NCBI GenBank assembly: GCA_046330935.1 | Contig: JAXLRU010000014.1 | Location: 1 to 54,577, forward strand | DNA: 54,577 bases | Direction: 5' to 3' | DNA from: JAXLRU01 sp046330935 | GTDB taxonomy: Bacteria; Actinomycetota; Actinomycetes; Actinomycetales; Kineosporiaceae | In this document: positions 42,534-52,165 of the stretch, piece by piece | Layout: every line of letters starts with the position of its first letter | Position numbering within the stretch: the stretch's first letter is position 1 | Notes under the pieces: generated by a model | Databases searched by the model: none | Told to the model about the DNA's origin: nothing | The model's input: only the letters and a program-made list of their open reading frames with translations | Made by a program: the position numbers and the translations under genes

Positions 42534-43175
42534 ATGACCGACGAGGAGACCTTCGACACGTACCTGGACGCCGCGGACGCAGCGCTGGCGTTGATCACCG
42601 CGCCGCAGGTGAGCGCCGCGTGGGACGACGCGAGCGTGCTGCCCGATCTCACCGTCGGGGCCCTCGCCGCGCACCTGGGCCGCTCGATCACCCGGCCCGC
42701 GCTGTTCCTCGACGGCCCCGACCCGGCATCGCCGTCACCGGTGTCGGCCTCCGGGTACTACGCAGCCTTCGACGGCATCGACGACCGTGGCTCGGCGGTC
42801 AACCGCACGGTCGTGGCCAGCGCCGTCACCGAGGCCGCCCCTGGGCGCGACGCCCTCGTGGAGCTGCTCTCCCAGCGGCTGGGGCACGTCCGCGACGTCC
42901 TCTCCGACCTGCCCGCCGGCCGCCAGGTCGAGGCGCTCGGCCACCCCATGACCGTCGCCGAGTACCTGCGCACCCGCCTGGTCGAGTTCGCCGTCCACGT
43001 CGACGACCTGGCCCTTTCGGTGGGCCTGCCCACCCCCGCGCAGGCCCCCGCCGCCACCGGTGAGGCGATCGCCGTCCTCGTCGAGGTCGCGCGAGTGAAG
43101 CACGGCGACGTCGCGGTGCTGCGCGCCATGGCCCGGCGCGAGCGAGACGACGTCGCCGCGCTGCGCGTGCTGTGA
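42534..43175 (+). CDS. DinB/maleylpyruvate-isomerase-type protein (mycothiol-dependent family)
   Basis: The 213-residue protein has the four-helix metal-binding fold of the MDMPI N-terminal family. The first metal His is in LTVGALAAHLGRSITRP, and another is in RLVEFAVHVDDLALSVGLP. Members of this fold use or modify low-molecular-weight thiols, mycothiol in actinomycetes. The particular reaction is unknown. ATG 42534 is used. Its stop is 12 bp from the convergent truA stop. Confidence 0.82.
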   Translation: MTDEETFDTYLDAADAALALITAPQVSAAWDDASVLPDLTVGALAAHLGRSITRPALFLDGPDPASPSPVSASGYYAAFDGIDDRGSAVNRTVVASAVTEAAPGRDALVELLSQRLGHVRDVLSDLPAGRQVEALGHPMTVAEYLRTRLVEFAVHVDDLALSVGLPTPAQAPAATGEAIAVLVEVARVKHGDVAVLRAMARRERDDVAALRVL

Positions 43176-43186
43176 GGCCCTTGCCT

Positions 43187-44065
43187 TCAGGTGAGGCTGC
43201 GCGTCGCCCGGGCCTCGCGGGCGCGCTGCGCGAGGCCGTCGTCGTCGGGGTAGACGACCTCTTCGAGCACGAGGCCGTGGGGAGCGACGACGTCGCCCGC
43301 GCCGTTGCGCTGCCGGCTGCCGAGGATCTGCGCTGGCCACGACGGGGGACGCCGCCCCTCGCCCACGGGGAGCAGGACGCCGACCAGCGAGCGCACCATC
43401 GAATGGCAGAAGGCGTCGGCGACGACCGTCGCGACGGCGAGCCCCTGCTCGTCGCGGTGCCACGAGTACTCCAGCAAGGTGCGCACGGTCGTGGCGCCCT
43501 CGCGGCGGCGGCAGAACGCGGCGAAGTCCTTCAGGCCGGTCATCGCCGCCGTGGCCTCGTTCATGGCATCGAGGTCGAGCCGGCGCCGGTGGTCGAGGAC
43601 GTCGTGGCGTCGCAGCGGCGGCACGCCCGCCGGGTCGTCGCTGACCCGGTAGGCGTAGCGACGCCGCAGCGCCGAGAACCGCGCGTCGAACCCCTCCGGT
43701 GCCGGCTCGGCACGGTGCACCCGCACGTCGTGGGGTAGGACTCCGCCCAGCCGGCGCACCATCGACTCCCCCGGCGCGCACGTGCTGCGTCCGGGCAGCG
43801 CCGCCCAGGAGGCGGGCGGGACGTCGACGTGGGCGACCTGCCCGGTGGCGTGGACGCCGGCGTCGGTGCGGCCGGCGACCGTGAGGCGGACGGCGTCCAG
43901 GGGCACCCGGAGCACGGTCGCGAGGCCCTCGGAGAGCTCGCCCTCGACCGTGCGCTGACCCGGCTGGTACGCCCACCCCGAGAAACCTCCGCCGTCGTAG
44001 CCGAGGTCGAGACGTACGCGCATCAGGGACGGCGGGACGGCCGTCGGGTCGTGGAGGGCGGGCAC
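43187..44065 (-). CDS. truA: tRNA pseudouridine(38-40) synthase TruA
   Basis: The 292-residue enzyme isomerises uridines 38-40 of tRNA anticodon arms. It has RLDLGYDGGGFSGWAYQPGQ, the catalytic Asp in LTVAGRTDAGVHATGQVAHV, FDARFSALRRRYAYRV and the FCHSMVRSLVGVLLPVG core. GTG 44065 is used, although ATG 44023 lies closer to the family start and would remove 14 residues. It normally follows rplQ, but here about 4.2 kb of transporter genes separates them. A near-perfect hairpin lies just 17 bp upstream of GTG 44065, leaving little room for a promoter. Confidence 0.94.
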   Translation of the reverse strand: MPALHDPTAVPPSLMRVRLDLGYDGGGFSGWAYQPGQRTVEGELSEGLATVLRVPLDAVRLTVAGRTDAGVHATGQVAHVDVPPASWAALPGRSTCAPGESMVRRLGGVLPHDVRVHRAEPAPEGFDARFSALRRRYAYRVSDDPAGVPPLRRHDVLDHRRRLDLDAMNEATAAMTGLKDFAAFCRRREGATTVRTLLEYSWHRDEQGLAVATVVADAFCHSMVRSLVGVLLPVGEGRRPPSWPAQILGSRQRNGAGDVVAPHGLVLEEVVYPDDDGLAQRAREARATRSLT

Positions 44066-44081
44066 GGCCCCCGAGGGTACC

Positions 44082-44129
44082 CGCCAGGGCCGCCCCCTTC
44101 GGGACGGCCCGAAGGCGGCGGCCCTGGCG
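44082..44129 (-). terminator. Hairpin terminator after the ABC transporter operon
   Basis: A 19-bp stem with one mismatch (44082-44100 with 44111-44129, 10-nt loop) starts directly after the stop of the 37-residue ORF and ends 17 bp before the truA start. It should end the transporter transcript. Confidence 0.8.
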
Positions 44130-44130
44130 G

Positions 44131-44244
44131 TCAGGCGTGCGGGTTGAGGTCGGACAGGGACGGCAGCCCGTGGACGGACAGGTGGACGGCGGCGAGCACG
44201 GTGGCGACGGCCAGCACGAGCAGGGTAGTCAGGCGGCGGGACAT
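44131..44244 (-). CDS. 37-residue hydrophobic peptide
   Basis: This short frame begins with ATG 44244, 4 nt after GGAGGT. It encodes a basic start (MSRRL), a hydrophobic helix (TTLLVLAVATVLAAVHLSV) and a short tail HGLPSLSDLNPHA. It lies 26 bp after the FtsX-type permease stop, just before the terminator. It may be a small membrane or exported peptide of the transporter operon; no family is recognised. Confidence 0.5.
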   Translation of the reverse strand: MSRRLTTLLVLAVATVLAAVHLSVHGLPSLSDLNPHA

Positions 44245-44270
44245 GGGGACCTCCGAGGAAGGGGACGGGA

Positions 44271-46705
44271 TCACAGGGACGACAGGGCGTCGCGCACGGT
44301 CATCCGCGACGCGCGGGCGGCGGCGCCGGCGGCCGCGGCGGCCGACCCGGCGAGGGTGAGGACGAGCCACAGCGACAGCGCCGCGACGGAGTACTGCCAG
44401 GGCAGGGTCTGCCGGAACGCCTGCTCCCCCATCACCCGTCCGGTCAGCGCCGTGAGGGGTGCGGCGAGGACGGCGGCCAGCAGGACGCCCGCCCCCGCCG
44501 TCGCGCCGCCCTCCAGGACCACCTGCCAGGCGACCCGCGAGCGTCGCGCACCGAGGGCGTGCAGCACGCCGAACTCCCAGGTGCGTTCCGCCACCGACGT
44601 GCTCAGCGAGGACGCGAGGCCGAGCAGGCCCACGAGCCCCATCAGGAGCCCGATGACGATGAGGGCGTCGGCCAGCACGAGGACGTGACCGTCCAGGGCC
44701 GCCTTGAGCGTGTCCACCGGGAAGCCCTGGTCGACGTCCGCTCCCTCGCCGGCGAGGGCCGCCTCCAGACGGGCCAGCGTCACCCGTCGCGCCGCCGGGT
44801 CGTGTTCGTCCGTGACGACCCGCAGCGTGGACACGGCCGGATCGCTGCCCCCCTGCCCGGAGGCGAGCGCGTACACCTCGGGTGAGGCGTAGACCGCGGC
44901 GTGGGTGCCGAAGTCGGAGACGATCCCCACCACGTGCAGCCGCAGGGGCCGACCCGCCGCGAGGAGCTCGACGACGTCGCCGACGTGCAGCCCGGGGACC
45001 TGCGAGCCCGGCACGAGCTGGTTGACGAGGACCGCGTCGGAGTCCGCCGGGTCGGTCGGGTCGGGGCGGCGACCCGCCACCAGGGGCAGGGTGAGCAGCG
45101 ACGACCCGTGCGGTGGGGCGAGCAGCGTGAACCCGGCGTGGGACTGGTCGGGGTACGTCGCCGTCACCGGCGGCCCGTCACCGGCCGGCATCGTGAGCGG
45201 CAGGCTCCCCCAGGCCTCGGCGGCAGCGACCCCCTCGACGCCCTCGGCCAGCGCGCGCAGCGACGAGGCCGGCATCGACGTCGACAGCGTCACCTGGAGG
45301 TCGTAGTGCCTCCTCGCCATCGCCTCGTCGACGAGGACGCGCCATCCCTGGGCCGTGTCGACCCCGGTCAGCACGAGTGCCCCGGCGAGCGCGAGCATCC
45401 CCGCGCCGAGGGCGACGCGGGCGGGGTTGCGCAGCAGCGAGGCCAGCGCCAGCCCCAGCGGTCGCGTCCCGGCCAGCACGCCCGGCAGCCGCGGCGCCCT
45501 CCGGTCCCGCAGGGCACCGGCCCTGCCTCCCACGGCGTCCATGGCCTCGCGCGGGGTGATTCGCGACGCGCGGCGCAGGGGCACCCAGGCGGCCAGGACG
45601 GGGACGACGAGTCCGCAGGCCGCGCACGCCGCCAGCACAGCGGCGGGCACGGGGACGGCGCCGACGTCGAGGTTCATCATCGACGCGGCGCGCGCCGCCA
45701 GTGCGCGGCCGAGGGCCACGCCCGCCGGGAGGGCCACCGCCGTCGCCGACGCCGCGATGGCGGCCGCCTGTGCCAGGTAGACCGCGAGCACCTGGCGATC
45801 GGTGGCGCCGATGGACTTCAGCGCCCCGATCCGCGGGGTCTGCGCCGCGACGGCCCCGCCCAGGACCACCGCGACCAGGAGCGAGGACAGCGCCAGCGCG
45901 GACGCCGCGAAGAGCACCAGCACGAGCCCCACGGTCCGCATCTGGGCCTCGTGAGGGTGGCGCAGCGGCGGTGGGAGCTCGATCCGCTCCACGGGCCGTC
46001 CCCGTTCCTCGAGGGCGGCTGCGGCGGCTTCGGCGACCGCGCGGATGCGCGCGCGGTCGCCGGTCGGTCGCCCGTCGTCGCCGTCGACCCGCAGCAGGAG
46101 GCGCTCCTGCGCGGGCGCGCCCAGCCGCTGCGCGGCCCGGGCCGTGAGGTAGACGTAGGCCGTCTGCTCCTGGGACGACGGCGCCAGCGCACCGTCCCTC
46201 ACCGACGCCGCGACGGTGAACGCCTGCGCGGGGTGACCGGCCGCCGACAGCCGCACCCGGTCGCCGGGCCGGGCGTGCACGACGGCGAGGGAAGACCGCT
46301 CCATCAGGACCTCGCCCTCAGCGGGCGGCCACGCGGACCTCGGCGACACGGAGGAGACGGTCAGGGCGTCCCCCGGGTCGGCCACGAAGTACCGGACGCC
46401 CACGCTCACGCCACCGGGCGTCGTCAGCGTCCCCGTCGCGCTCCCCCGGCGGGCCGCATCGGCGACCCCCGGCAGGGGCCGGACCGCGGCGACGTCCGCG
46501 GGCGTGACGCCCGCATGGACGACGAGCGTCGCGGAGGCGGGGACGCCCTCCAGGTAGCCCTGGGTGACGGCAGTGGACAGCACCGCACGGGCGGTGAGCA
46601 CCGCCGTCACCGCCAGGACCCCCAGCGCCAACGCGAGGATCATGACGGCAGTCCGCACCGCCGTCATCGTGAGTCCGGCCGAGACGAGTCTCAGCCGCGG
46701 CCGGC

Positions 46706-46709
<4 letters not shown>
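44271..46709 (-). CDS. FtsX-like ABC transporter permease, double-domain
   Basis: The 812-residue permease has an N-terminal helix (AVMILALALGVLAVTAVLTA), a large extracytoplasmic domain, a first FtsX core of three helices (VGLVLVLFAASALALSSLLV to AWVPLRRASRI), a central helix, a second external domain (about residues 470-680) and a second FtsX core (LLMGLVGLLGLASSLSTSVA to the end). Such permeases work mechanically with a MacB/LolD-type ATPase to move lipids, peptides or antibiotics across the envelope. GTG 46709 overlaps the ATPase stop. The substrate is unknown. Confidence 0.88.
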
Positions 46710-47431
<722 letters not shown>

Positions 47432-47475
47432 GTCGCCCCGACCCTCCTGCCGCCCTCGGACGGCCGTCGTCGTTC

Positions 47476-47517
47476 TCGAACACGGTGTTCGATGTCAGAC
47501 TGGCCGTTCAGGAACAC
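47476..47517. promoter_or_regulatory. TetR-type operator between the transporter and regulator genes
   Basis: TCGAACAC-G-GTGTTCGA (47476-47492) is a perfect palindrome with 8-bp arms. A third half-site GAACAC lies at 47512-47517, just before the start region of the TetR gene. The spot between divergent genes fits an operator that controls both. Confidence 0.75.
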
Positions 47518-47544
47518 ATGATCCAGAACAGGAGGGTGCTGCCC

Positions 47545-48210
47545 GTGCGCAAGCAGACGGATCCGGCCCAGGTGTCCGGGAACGACGCCGGTCTGGACCG
47601 CCGCGTCCGCCGCACGAGGGCCGCGCTCAGGCAGGCGCTGCTGGAGCTCGTCGTCGAGCGCGGCTACGCCGCGGTGACGGTGCAGGACGTGATCGACGCC
47701 GCGGATCTGGGCCGGTCCACGTTCTACGCCCACTACCGCGACAAGGACGACCTGCTCCTGGACGGGCTCGCCGACCTGCGGACGATGCTCCTGACCGCTT
47801 CACGGCAGACCGCGCAGCGCCGGTGGCTGCGCTTCGGGCCCGCCCTGCTGGAACACCTCAGTGAGATGCGCACGCTGGTCCGGGCCGTGCTGCAGCACGA
47901 GGGCAACGCCACCATCCGGCGTGCCCTCGAGGCGACGCTCACCGAGCTCGTCGAGCAGGAGCTGCGGGGTGGTCCGGCCGCTCCTGCCGCGCAGCACCCT
48001 GCGCCGCGCTCCCCCCGAAGCGCCTACGGCGAGGGGCGCGGCATCGGCCAGGACGCCCAGGCGGTCCGGGTCCGCTACGTCGTCGGCGCCTTCGTCGCCG
48101 TCCTCACGTGGTGGCTCACCGAGCAGCCGCAGCTGCGTCCGGAGGAGGTCGACGGCGTCCTGTGCACGCTGCTCTGCCCCGGGCTCGAGGCGACGGCGGG
48201 CTGGCGGTGA
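47545..48210 (+). CDS. TetR-family transcriptional regulator
   Basis: The protein of about 221 residues has a TetR HTH: RRTRAALRQALLELVVERGY, AAVTVQDVIDAADLGRSTFY, AHYRDKDDLLLDG. The ligand domain ends in YVVGAFVAVLTWWLTEQPQL, a pattern of TetR_C_8/AcrR-like proteins. GTG 47545 is chosen for AGGAGGG at 47530-47536; ATG 47518 is a real alternative that adds nine residues. It is divergent from the MacB-type transporter and is likely its local repressor, relieved by the transported compound. Confidence 0.88.
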   Translation: MRKQTDPAQVSGNDAGLDRRVRRTRAALRQALLELVVERGYAAVTVQDVIDAADLGRSTFYAHYRDKDDLLLDGLADLRTMLLTASRQTAQRRWLRFGPALLEHLSEMRTLVRAVLQHEGNATIRRALEATLTELVEQELRGGPAAPAAQHPAPRSPRSAYGEGRGIGQDAQAVRVRYVVGAFVAVLTWWLTEQPQLRPEEVDGVLCTLLCPGLEATAGWR

Positions 48211-48250
48211 CGGCGCAGCCGGTCCCGGCGTCTGCAGCCGGGGGAACGCC

Positions 48251-48287
48251 GAGGGGGCGGTCACCGGTATCCGGTGACCGCCCCCTC
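48251..48287. terminator. Perfect hairpin terminator between TetR gene and rplQ
   Basis: A 17-bp perfect stem (48251-48267 with 48271-48287, loop TAT) lies between the converging TetR gene and rplQ. It should stop both transcripts, including that of the alpha operon before it reaches truA. Confidence 0.85.
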
Positions 48288-48306
48288 AGGTGCGGGTGAG
48301 GCTGAA

Positions 48307-48924
48307 TCAGGCCTTGTCGGCCGTGCCCTCCGCCGACTCCGCGGCAGGGGTGTCGGCGACGTCGGCCGCCGTGGCCTCGTCGGCGACGGTCTCGGCCGTG
48401 GGGTCGACGGCCGCGGTGTCACCGCGACCCTCGGTCGCGACGTCCTGCGACTCGTCGTCCTGGGGGCCCGAGGTGACGTCGGGCTCGACCGCCGGGGCGG
48501 CCTTCGTCGACGCGGCCTTCTTGGTGGCGGCGGTGGCCTCGGCCACGGTCGCCTGCTTGGCCGACAGCGGCTCGAGGACGAGCTCGATCACGGCCATGGG
48601 CGCGTTGTCGCCCTTGCGGGGGCCGATCTTCGTGATCCGGGTGTAGCCACCCTGACGCTCGGCGACGGCCGGCGCGATCTCGGTGAACAGCTCGTGGACG
48701 ACGCCCTTGTCACGGACGACGGTGAGCACGCGGCGGCGCGAGGCGATGTCGCCGCGCTTGGCGAACGTGATCAGGCGCTCGGCCAGCGGGCGGACCCGCT
48801 TGGCCTTGGCCTCCGTCGTCGTGATCCGACGGTGCTCGAACAGCTGCGTGGCCAGGTTGGCCAGGATGAGCCGCTCGTGAGCCGGACCGCCGCCGAGACG
48901 CGGGCCCTTGGTGGGGGTGGGCAT
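48307..48924 (-). CDS. rplQ: 50S ribosomal protein L17
   Basis: The 205-residue protein has the full L17 core (PTPTKGPRLGGGPAHERLIL, NLATQLFEHRRITTTEAKAK, RVRPLAERLITFAKRGD, YTRITKIGPRKGDNAPMAVI) in its first 120 residues. An Ala/Glu/Asp-rich tail of about 80 residues follows, likely disordered, of the kind seen in several actinobacteria. ATG 48924 has AGGAG upstream. It is the last gene of the alpha operon here, 65 bp after rpoA. Confidence 0.97.
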   Translation of the reverse strand: MPTPTKGPRLGGGPAHERLILANLATQLFEHRRITTTEAKAKRVRPLAERLITFAKRGDIASRRRVLTVVRDKGVVHELFTEIAPAVAERQGGYTRITKIGPRKGDNAPMAVIELVLEPLSAKQATVAEATAATKKAASTKAAPAVEPDVTSGPQDDESQDVATEGRGDTAAVDPTAETVADEATAADVADTPAAESAEGTADKA

Positions 48925-48989
48925 GGAAGGAATCTCCTCGGGTGGGGACCGCGCCGCGAGGTGCTACGGACGGCGGCGGGTCGGGTCGG

Positions 48990-50006
48990 TCAGAGCTGCT
49001 CGTCCTCGGCGAAGGACATGTCGTCGTCGGTGCCGAAGCTGTCGACGACGAGGGCGGGGTTGAACCCGGGCGGGCTGTCCTTCAGGGCCAGGCCCATGCC
49101 GGCGAGCTTGGCCTTGACCTCGTCGATCGACTTGGCGCCGAAGTTGCGGATGTCGAGGAGGTCCGCCTCGCTGCGCGCGACGAGCTCACCGACGGTGTGG
49201 ATGCCCTCGCGCTTGAGGCAGTTGTAGGAGCGGACCGTGAGGTCGAGCTCCTCGATCGGCAGGGCCAGGTCGGCCGCCAGCGCGGCGTCCGACGGCGAGG
49301 GGCCCATGTCGATGCCCTCGGCCTCGACGTTGAGCTCACGGGCCAGCCCGAACAGCTCGACGAGGGTCTTGCCGGCGCTGGCCATCGCGTCGCGCGGCTG
49401 CATGCACGGCTTGGTCTCGACGTCGACGACCAGACGGTCGAAGTCCGTGCGCTGCTCGACACGGGTCGCCTCGACCTTGTAGGTCACCTTCAGGACCGGC
49501 GAGTAGATCGAGTCGACGGGGATCCGCCCGATCTCCTGGTCGCCGGACTTGTTCTGGTTCGCCGACACGTAACCGCGGCCACGCTCGACCGTGAGCTCGA
49601 GCTCCAGCTTGCCCTTCGCGTTGAGCGTGGCCAGGTGCAGGTCGGGGTTGTGCACCTCGACGCCCGCGGGCGGGGCGATGTCGGCCGCGGTGACCGTGCC
49701 CGGGCCCTGCTTGCGCAGGTACATGACCACCGGCTCGTCGTGCTCGCTGCTCACGACGAGCTGCTTGATGTTGAGGATCAGCTCGGTGACGTCCTCCTTC
49801 ACCCCCGGGATGGTGGTGAACTCGTGCAGGACGCCGTCGATGCGGATGCTGGTGACGGAGGCACCCGGGATCGACGACAGCAGCGTGCGGCGCATGCTGT
49901 TGCCGAGGGTGTAGCCGAAGCCCGGCTCGAGCGGCTCGATGACGAACCGCGAACGGTACTCGCCGACGACCTCTTCGGTCAGGGTCGGCCGCTGTGCGAT
50001 GAGCAT
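48990..50006 (-). CDS. rpoA: RNA polymerase alpha subunit
   Basis: The 338-residue subunit has the N-terminal dimerisation domain (MLIAQRPTLTEEVVGEYRSR, FGYTLGNSMRRTLLSSIPGA) and the C-terminal DNA- and activator-binding domain (LDLTVRSYNCLKREGIHTVG, ELVARSEADLLDIRNFGAKS). It ends with an acidic tail (SFGTDDDMSFAEDEQL). ATG 50006 is chosen over 50030 because of AGGAGAAGG upstream and its match to the family start. It is part of the S4-alpha-L17 segment. Confidence 0.98.
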   Translation of the reverse strand: MLIAQRPTLTEEVVGEYRSRFVIEPLEPGFGYTLGNSMRRTLLSSIPGASVTSIRIDGVLHEFTTIPGVKEDVTELILNIKQLVVSSEHDEPVVMYLRKQGPGTVTAADIAPPAGVEVHNPDLHLATLNAKGKLELELTVERGRGYVSANQNKSGDQEIGRIPVDSIYSPVLKVTYKVEATRVEQRTDFDRLVVDVETKPCMQPRDAMASAGKTLVELFGLARELNVEAEGIDMGPSPSDAALAADLALPIEELDLTVRSYNCLKREGIHTVGELVARSEADLLDIRNFGAKSIDEVKAKLAGMGLALKDSPPGFNPALVVDSFGTDDDMSFAEDEQL

Positions 50007-50187
50007 GAAACCTTCTCCTCCTCGGACCATCCGCCATATGACGGTCCCGTGGCCCGGCGCGCATCGGTCCGCACGCCGGGGTCGTACCTGTGTCCCTCAC
50101 TCCCGCACGCCGCCGCCTGCGACGGCGTGCGCCCTGCCGGCCGGGACCGCCGCAGCGGTCTCGTCCTGCAGGGCCCGGACGCCAGGA

Positions 50188-50221
50188 GAGCGTGGGAAGG
50201 GCCGGGGCCCTTCCCACGCTC
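50188..50221 (-). terminator. Strong hairpin between rpsD and rpoA
   Basis: GAGCGTGGGAAGGG (from 50188) pairs perfectly with CCCTTCCCACGCTC (to 50221), with further G-C pairs in a short loop. It starts 6 bp after the rpsD stop. Since rpoA needs high expression, it is likely a partial terminator or mRNA 3'-end protector, followed by a separate rpoA promoter in the 221-bp gap. Confidence 0.6.
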
Positions 50222-50227
50222 CGGGCA

Positions 50228-50854
50228 TCACTTCGAGTAGAGCTCGACGATCAGCTGCTCCTGGATCTGCGTGTCGATGACCGCGCGGGCCGGCAGGCCG
50301 TGGACGAGGATGCGCATCCGGTTGGGGATGACCTCGATCCAGGCCGGCACCGTCCGCTCGCCGGTCTCGGCGCGCGCCACCACGAAGGGCGTGAGCTCCT
50401 TGGAGGACTCGCGCACCTCGATGATGTCGCTCTCGCTGACGCGGAAGCTGGGGATGTCCACCTTGCCGCCGTTCACGGTGAAGTGACCGTGGCGGACGAG
50501 CTGGCGGGCGTGGTCGCGGGACTTGGCGAAGCCGGCCCGGTACACGACGTTGTCGAGACGCGACTCCAGGATGCGGAGCAGGTTCTCACCCGTCTTGCCC
50601 GACTTGCGGTTGGCCTCTTCGTAGTAACCGCGGAACTGCTTCTCCAGCACGCCGTAGATGCGGGCGGCCTTCTGCTTCTCGCGCATCTGAAGGAGGTACT
50701 CGCTCTCCTTGGTGCGCGCGCGCCCGTGCTCACCCGGCGGGTAGGGCCGGATCTCGATCGGGCACTTCGGGGAGTCGCACTTCGACCCCTTCAGGAACAG
50801 CTTGGTCTTCTCGCGGCGGCAGCGCTTGCAGTCCGCGCCGGTGTAACGCGCCAT
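50228..50854 (-). CDS. rpsD: 30S ribosomal protein S4 (zinc-binding form)
   Basis: The 208-residue protein begins MARYTGADCKRCRREKTKLF and has LKGSKCDSPKCPIEIRPYPP, giving four Cys in the C+ form that binds zinc. The S4 RNA-binding domain is NVVYRAGFAKSRDHARQLVR followed by HGHFTVNGGKVDIPS. S4 starts 30S assembly and often represses its own operon by binding mRNA. The gene is 43 bp after rpsK on the minus strand. Confidence 0.97.
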   Translation of the reverse strand: MARYTGADCKRCRREKTKLFLKGSKCDSPKCPIEIRPYPPGEHGRARTKESEYLLQMREKQKAARIYGVLEKQFRGYYEEANRKSGKTGENLLRILESRLDNVVYRAGFAKSRDHARQLVRHGHFTVNGGKVDIPSFRVSESDIIEVRESSKELTPFVVARAETGERTVPAWIEVIPNRMRILVHGLPARAVIDTQIQEQLIVELYSK

Positions 50855-50897
50855 GGCTGGTCTTTCTCCTCGGGCTGGTCTGGTCTAGGGCGGCGCG

Positions 50898-51308
50898 TCA
50901 GACGCGGCGGCGCTTGGGGGGCCGGCACCCGTTGTGCGGGGTGGGGGTCACGTCCTGGATGGACCCGACCTCCAGGCCGGTCGCCTGCAGCGAGCGGATC
51001 GCGGTCTCACGGCCGGAGCCGGGACCCTTGACGAACACGTCGACCTTGCGCATGCCGTGCTCCTGGGCACGACGGGCGGCCGCCTCGGCGGCCATCTGCG
51101 CGGCGAACGGGGTCGACTTGCGCGAGCCCTTGAAACCCACCTGACCGGCGGACGCCCAGGAGATCACCGCTCCGGTGGGGTCCGTGATGGACACGATGGT
51201 GTTGTTGAACGTGCTCTTGATGTGAGCCTGGCCGTGGGAGACGTTCTTCTTCTCCTTGCGGCGCGGCTTGCGCGCGCTGCCGCTGGCCTGGCGCTTCTGG
51301 GGAGGCAT
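50898..51308 (-). CDS. rpsK: 30S ribosomal protein S11
   Basis: The 136-residue S11 has a basic N-terminal tail (PPQKRQASGSARKPRRKEKK) and the conserved HIKSTFNNTIVSITDPTGAV, GSRKSTPFAAQMAAE, GPGSGRETAIRSLQATGLEV and the end TPTPHNGCRPPKRRRV. It forms part of the 30S platform. ATG 51308 has AGGAGT upstream. It follows rpsM after 98 bp. Confidence 0.98.
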   Translation of the reverse strand: MPPQKRQASGSARKPRRKEKKNVSHGQAHIKSTFNNTIVSITDPTGAVISWASAGQVGFKGSRKSTPFAAQMAAEAAARRAQEHGMRKVDVFVKGPGSGRETAIRSLQATGLEVGSIQDVTPTPHNGCRPPKRRRV

Positions 51309-51406
51309 GAGCCGAGTACTCCTGGCTGGTCGTGACGATCGGAAGTCGAGGGATGCGCACGGTCGCCCGCGCCGTCCTGGTGGAGGGCGCAGGAGCCGCC
51401 GACGGA

Positions 51407-51787
51407 CTACTTGCGGCCGGCCTTCTTCTTGCCGGCGACAGTGCGCTTGGGGCCCTTGCGGGTACGCGCGTTGGTCTTGGTGCGCTGCCCACGGACGGGC
51501 AGACCACGGCGGTGCCGCAGACCCTCGTAGCAGCCGATCTCCACCTTGCGGCGGATGTCGGCGGCCACCTCACGGCGGAGGTCACCCTCGACCTTGAAGT
51601 TGCCCTCGATGAAGTCACGCAGCTTGACGAGGTCCTCGTCGGTCAGGTCACGGACCCGGAGGTCGGGGCTGATCGCCGTCGCCTCGAGGGTCTCCTTGGC
51701 GCGTGTGCGCCCGACGCCGAAGATGTAGGTGAGCGCCACCTCGAGCCGCTTGTCGCGGGGGAGGTCGACGCCGACGAGACGTGCCAC
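51407..51787 (-). CDS. rpsM: 30S ribosomal protein S13
   Basis: The 126-residue protein begins VARLVGVDLPRDKRLEVALT, with YIFGVGRTRAKETLEA and the basic end GLPVRGQRTKTNARTRKGPK ahead of RTVAGKKKAGRK. It contacts tRNA and S19 at the head of the 30S subunit. GTG 51787 gives the family N-terminus; the frame back to 51802 adds only five residues. A long 186-bp leader separates it from rpmJ. Confidence 0.98.
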   Translation of the reverse strand: MARLVGVDLPRDKRLEVALTYIFGVGRTRAKETLEATAISPDLRVRDLTDEDLVKLRDFIEGNFKVEGDLRREVAADIRRKVEIGCYEGLRHRRGLPVRGQRTKTNARTRKGPKRTVAGKKKAGRK

Positions 51788-51828
51788 TGGTTCTCTTTCC
51801 ACTGTCGGAGGTCTTGGACAGCACCGGT

Positions 51829-51865
51829 CCCGGGTTCGTCCCGGGTCCCCGGCCTCCGGCCGGGG
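51829..51865 (-). promoter_or_regulatory. Tandem hairpins in the rpsM leader
   Basis: CCCGGG-TTCGT-CCCGGG (51829-51845) and CCCCGGCC-TCC-GGCCGGGG (51847-51865) lie back to back in the unusually long gap between rpmJ and rpsM. They could form an attenuator or a ribosomal protein binding site such as S4 uses, but no known consensus is matched. Confidence 0.35.
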
Positions 51866-51973
51866 GTGGCGTCCCGCACGGCGACCGGGGTCGGCGCGGG
51901 GGTCGGGTGCTGCATCGGGCGAGGCACGTCCACAGGGGCGGACGGCCGGATCGTGCGAGGTGCGAGGAGGCGA

Positions 51974-52087
51974 TCAGCCCTGGCGCTGCTTGTGGCGCTG
52001 GTTGTCGCAGATCACCATGACCCGGCCGTGACGGCGGATCACCTTGCACTTGTCGCAGATCTTCTTGACGCTGGGCTTGACCTTCAT
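51974..52087 (-). CDS. rpmJ: 50S ribosomal protein L36
   Basis: The 37-residue gene reads MKVKPSVKKICDKCKVIRRH followed by GRVMVICDNQRHKQRQG. The four zinc ligands are C-x2-C, C and H, so it is the zinc-binding C+ form. It sits between infA and rpsM, its standard place. ATG 52087 is the only sensible start. Confidence 0.97.
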   Translation of the reverse strand: MKVKPSVKKICDKCKVIRRHGRVMVICDNQRHKQRQG

Positions 52088-52165
52088 CGGTGTCGTCGTG
52101 TCTTCCGGTGGGAACCCCGCGACCGGCGAGCCGGCGTCAGGGGTTCGGTGTGCATCGACTGGGGA

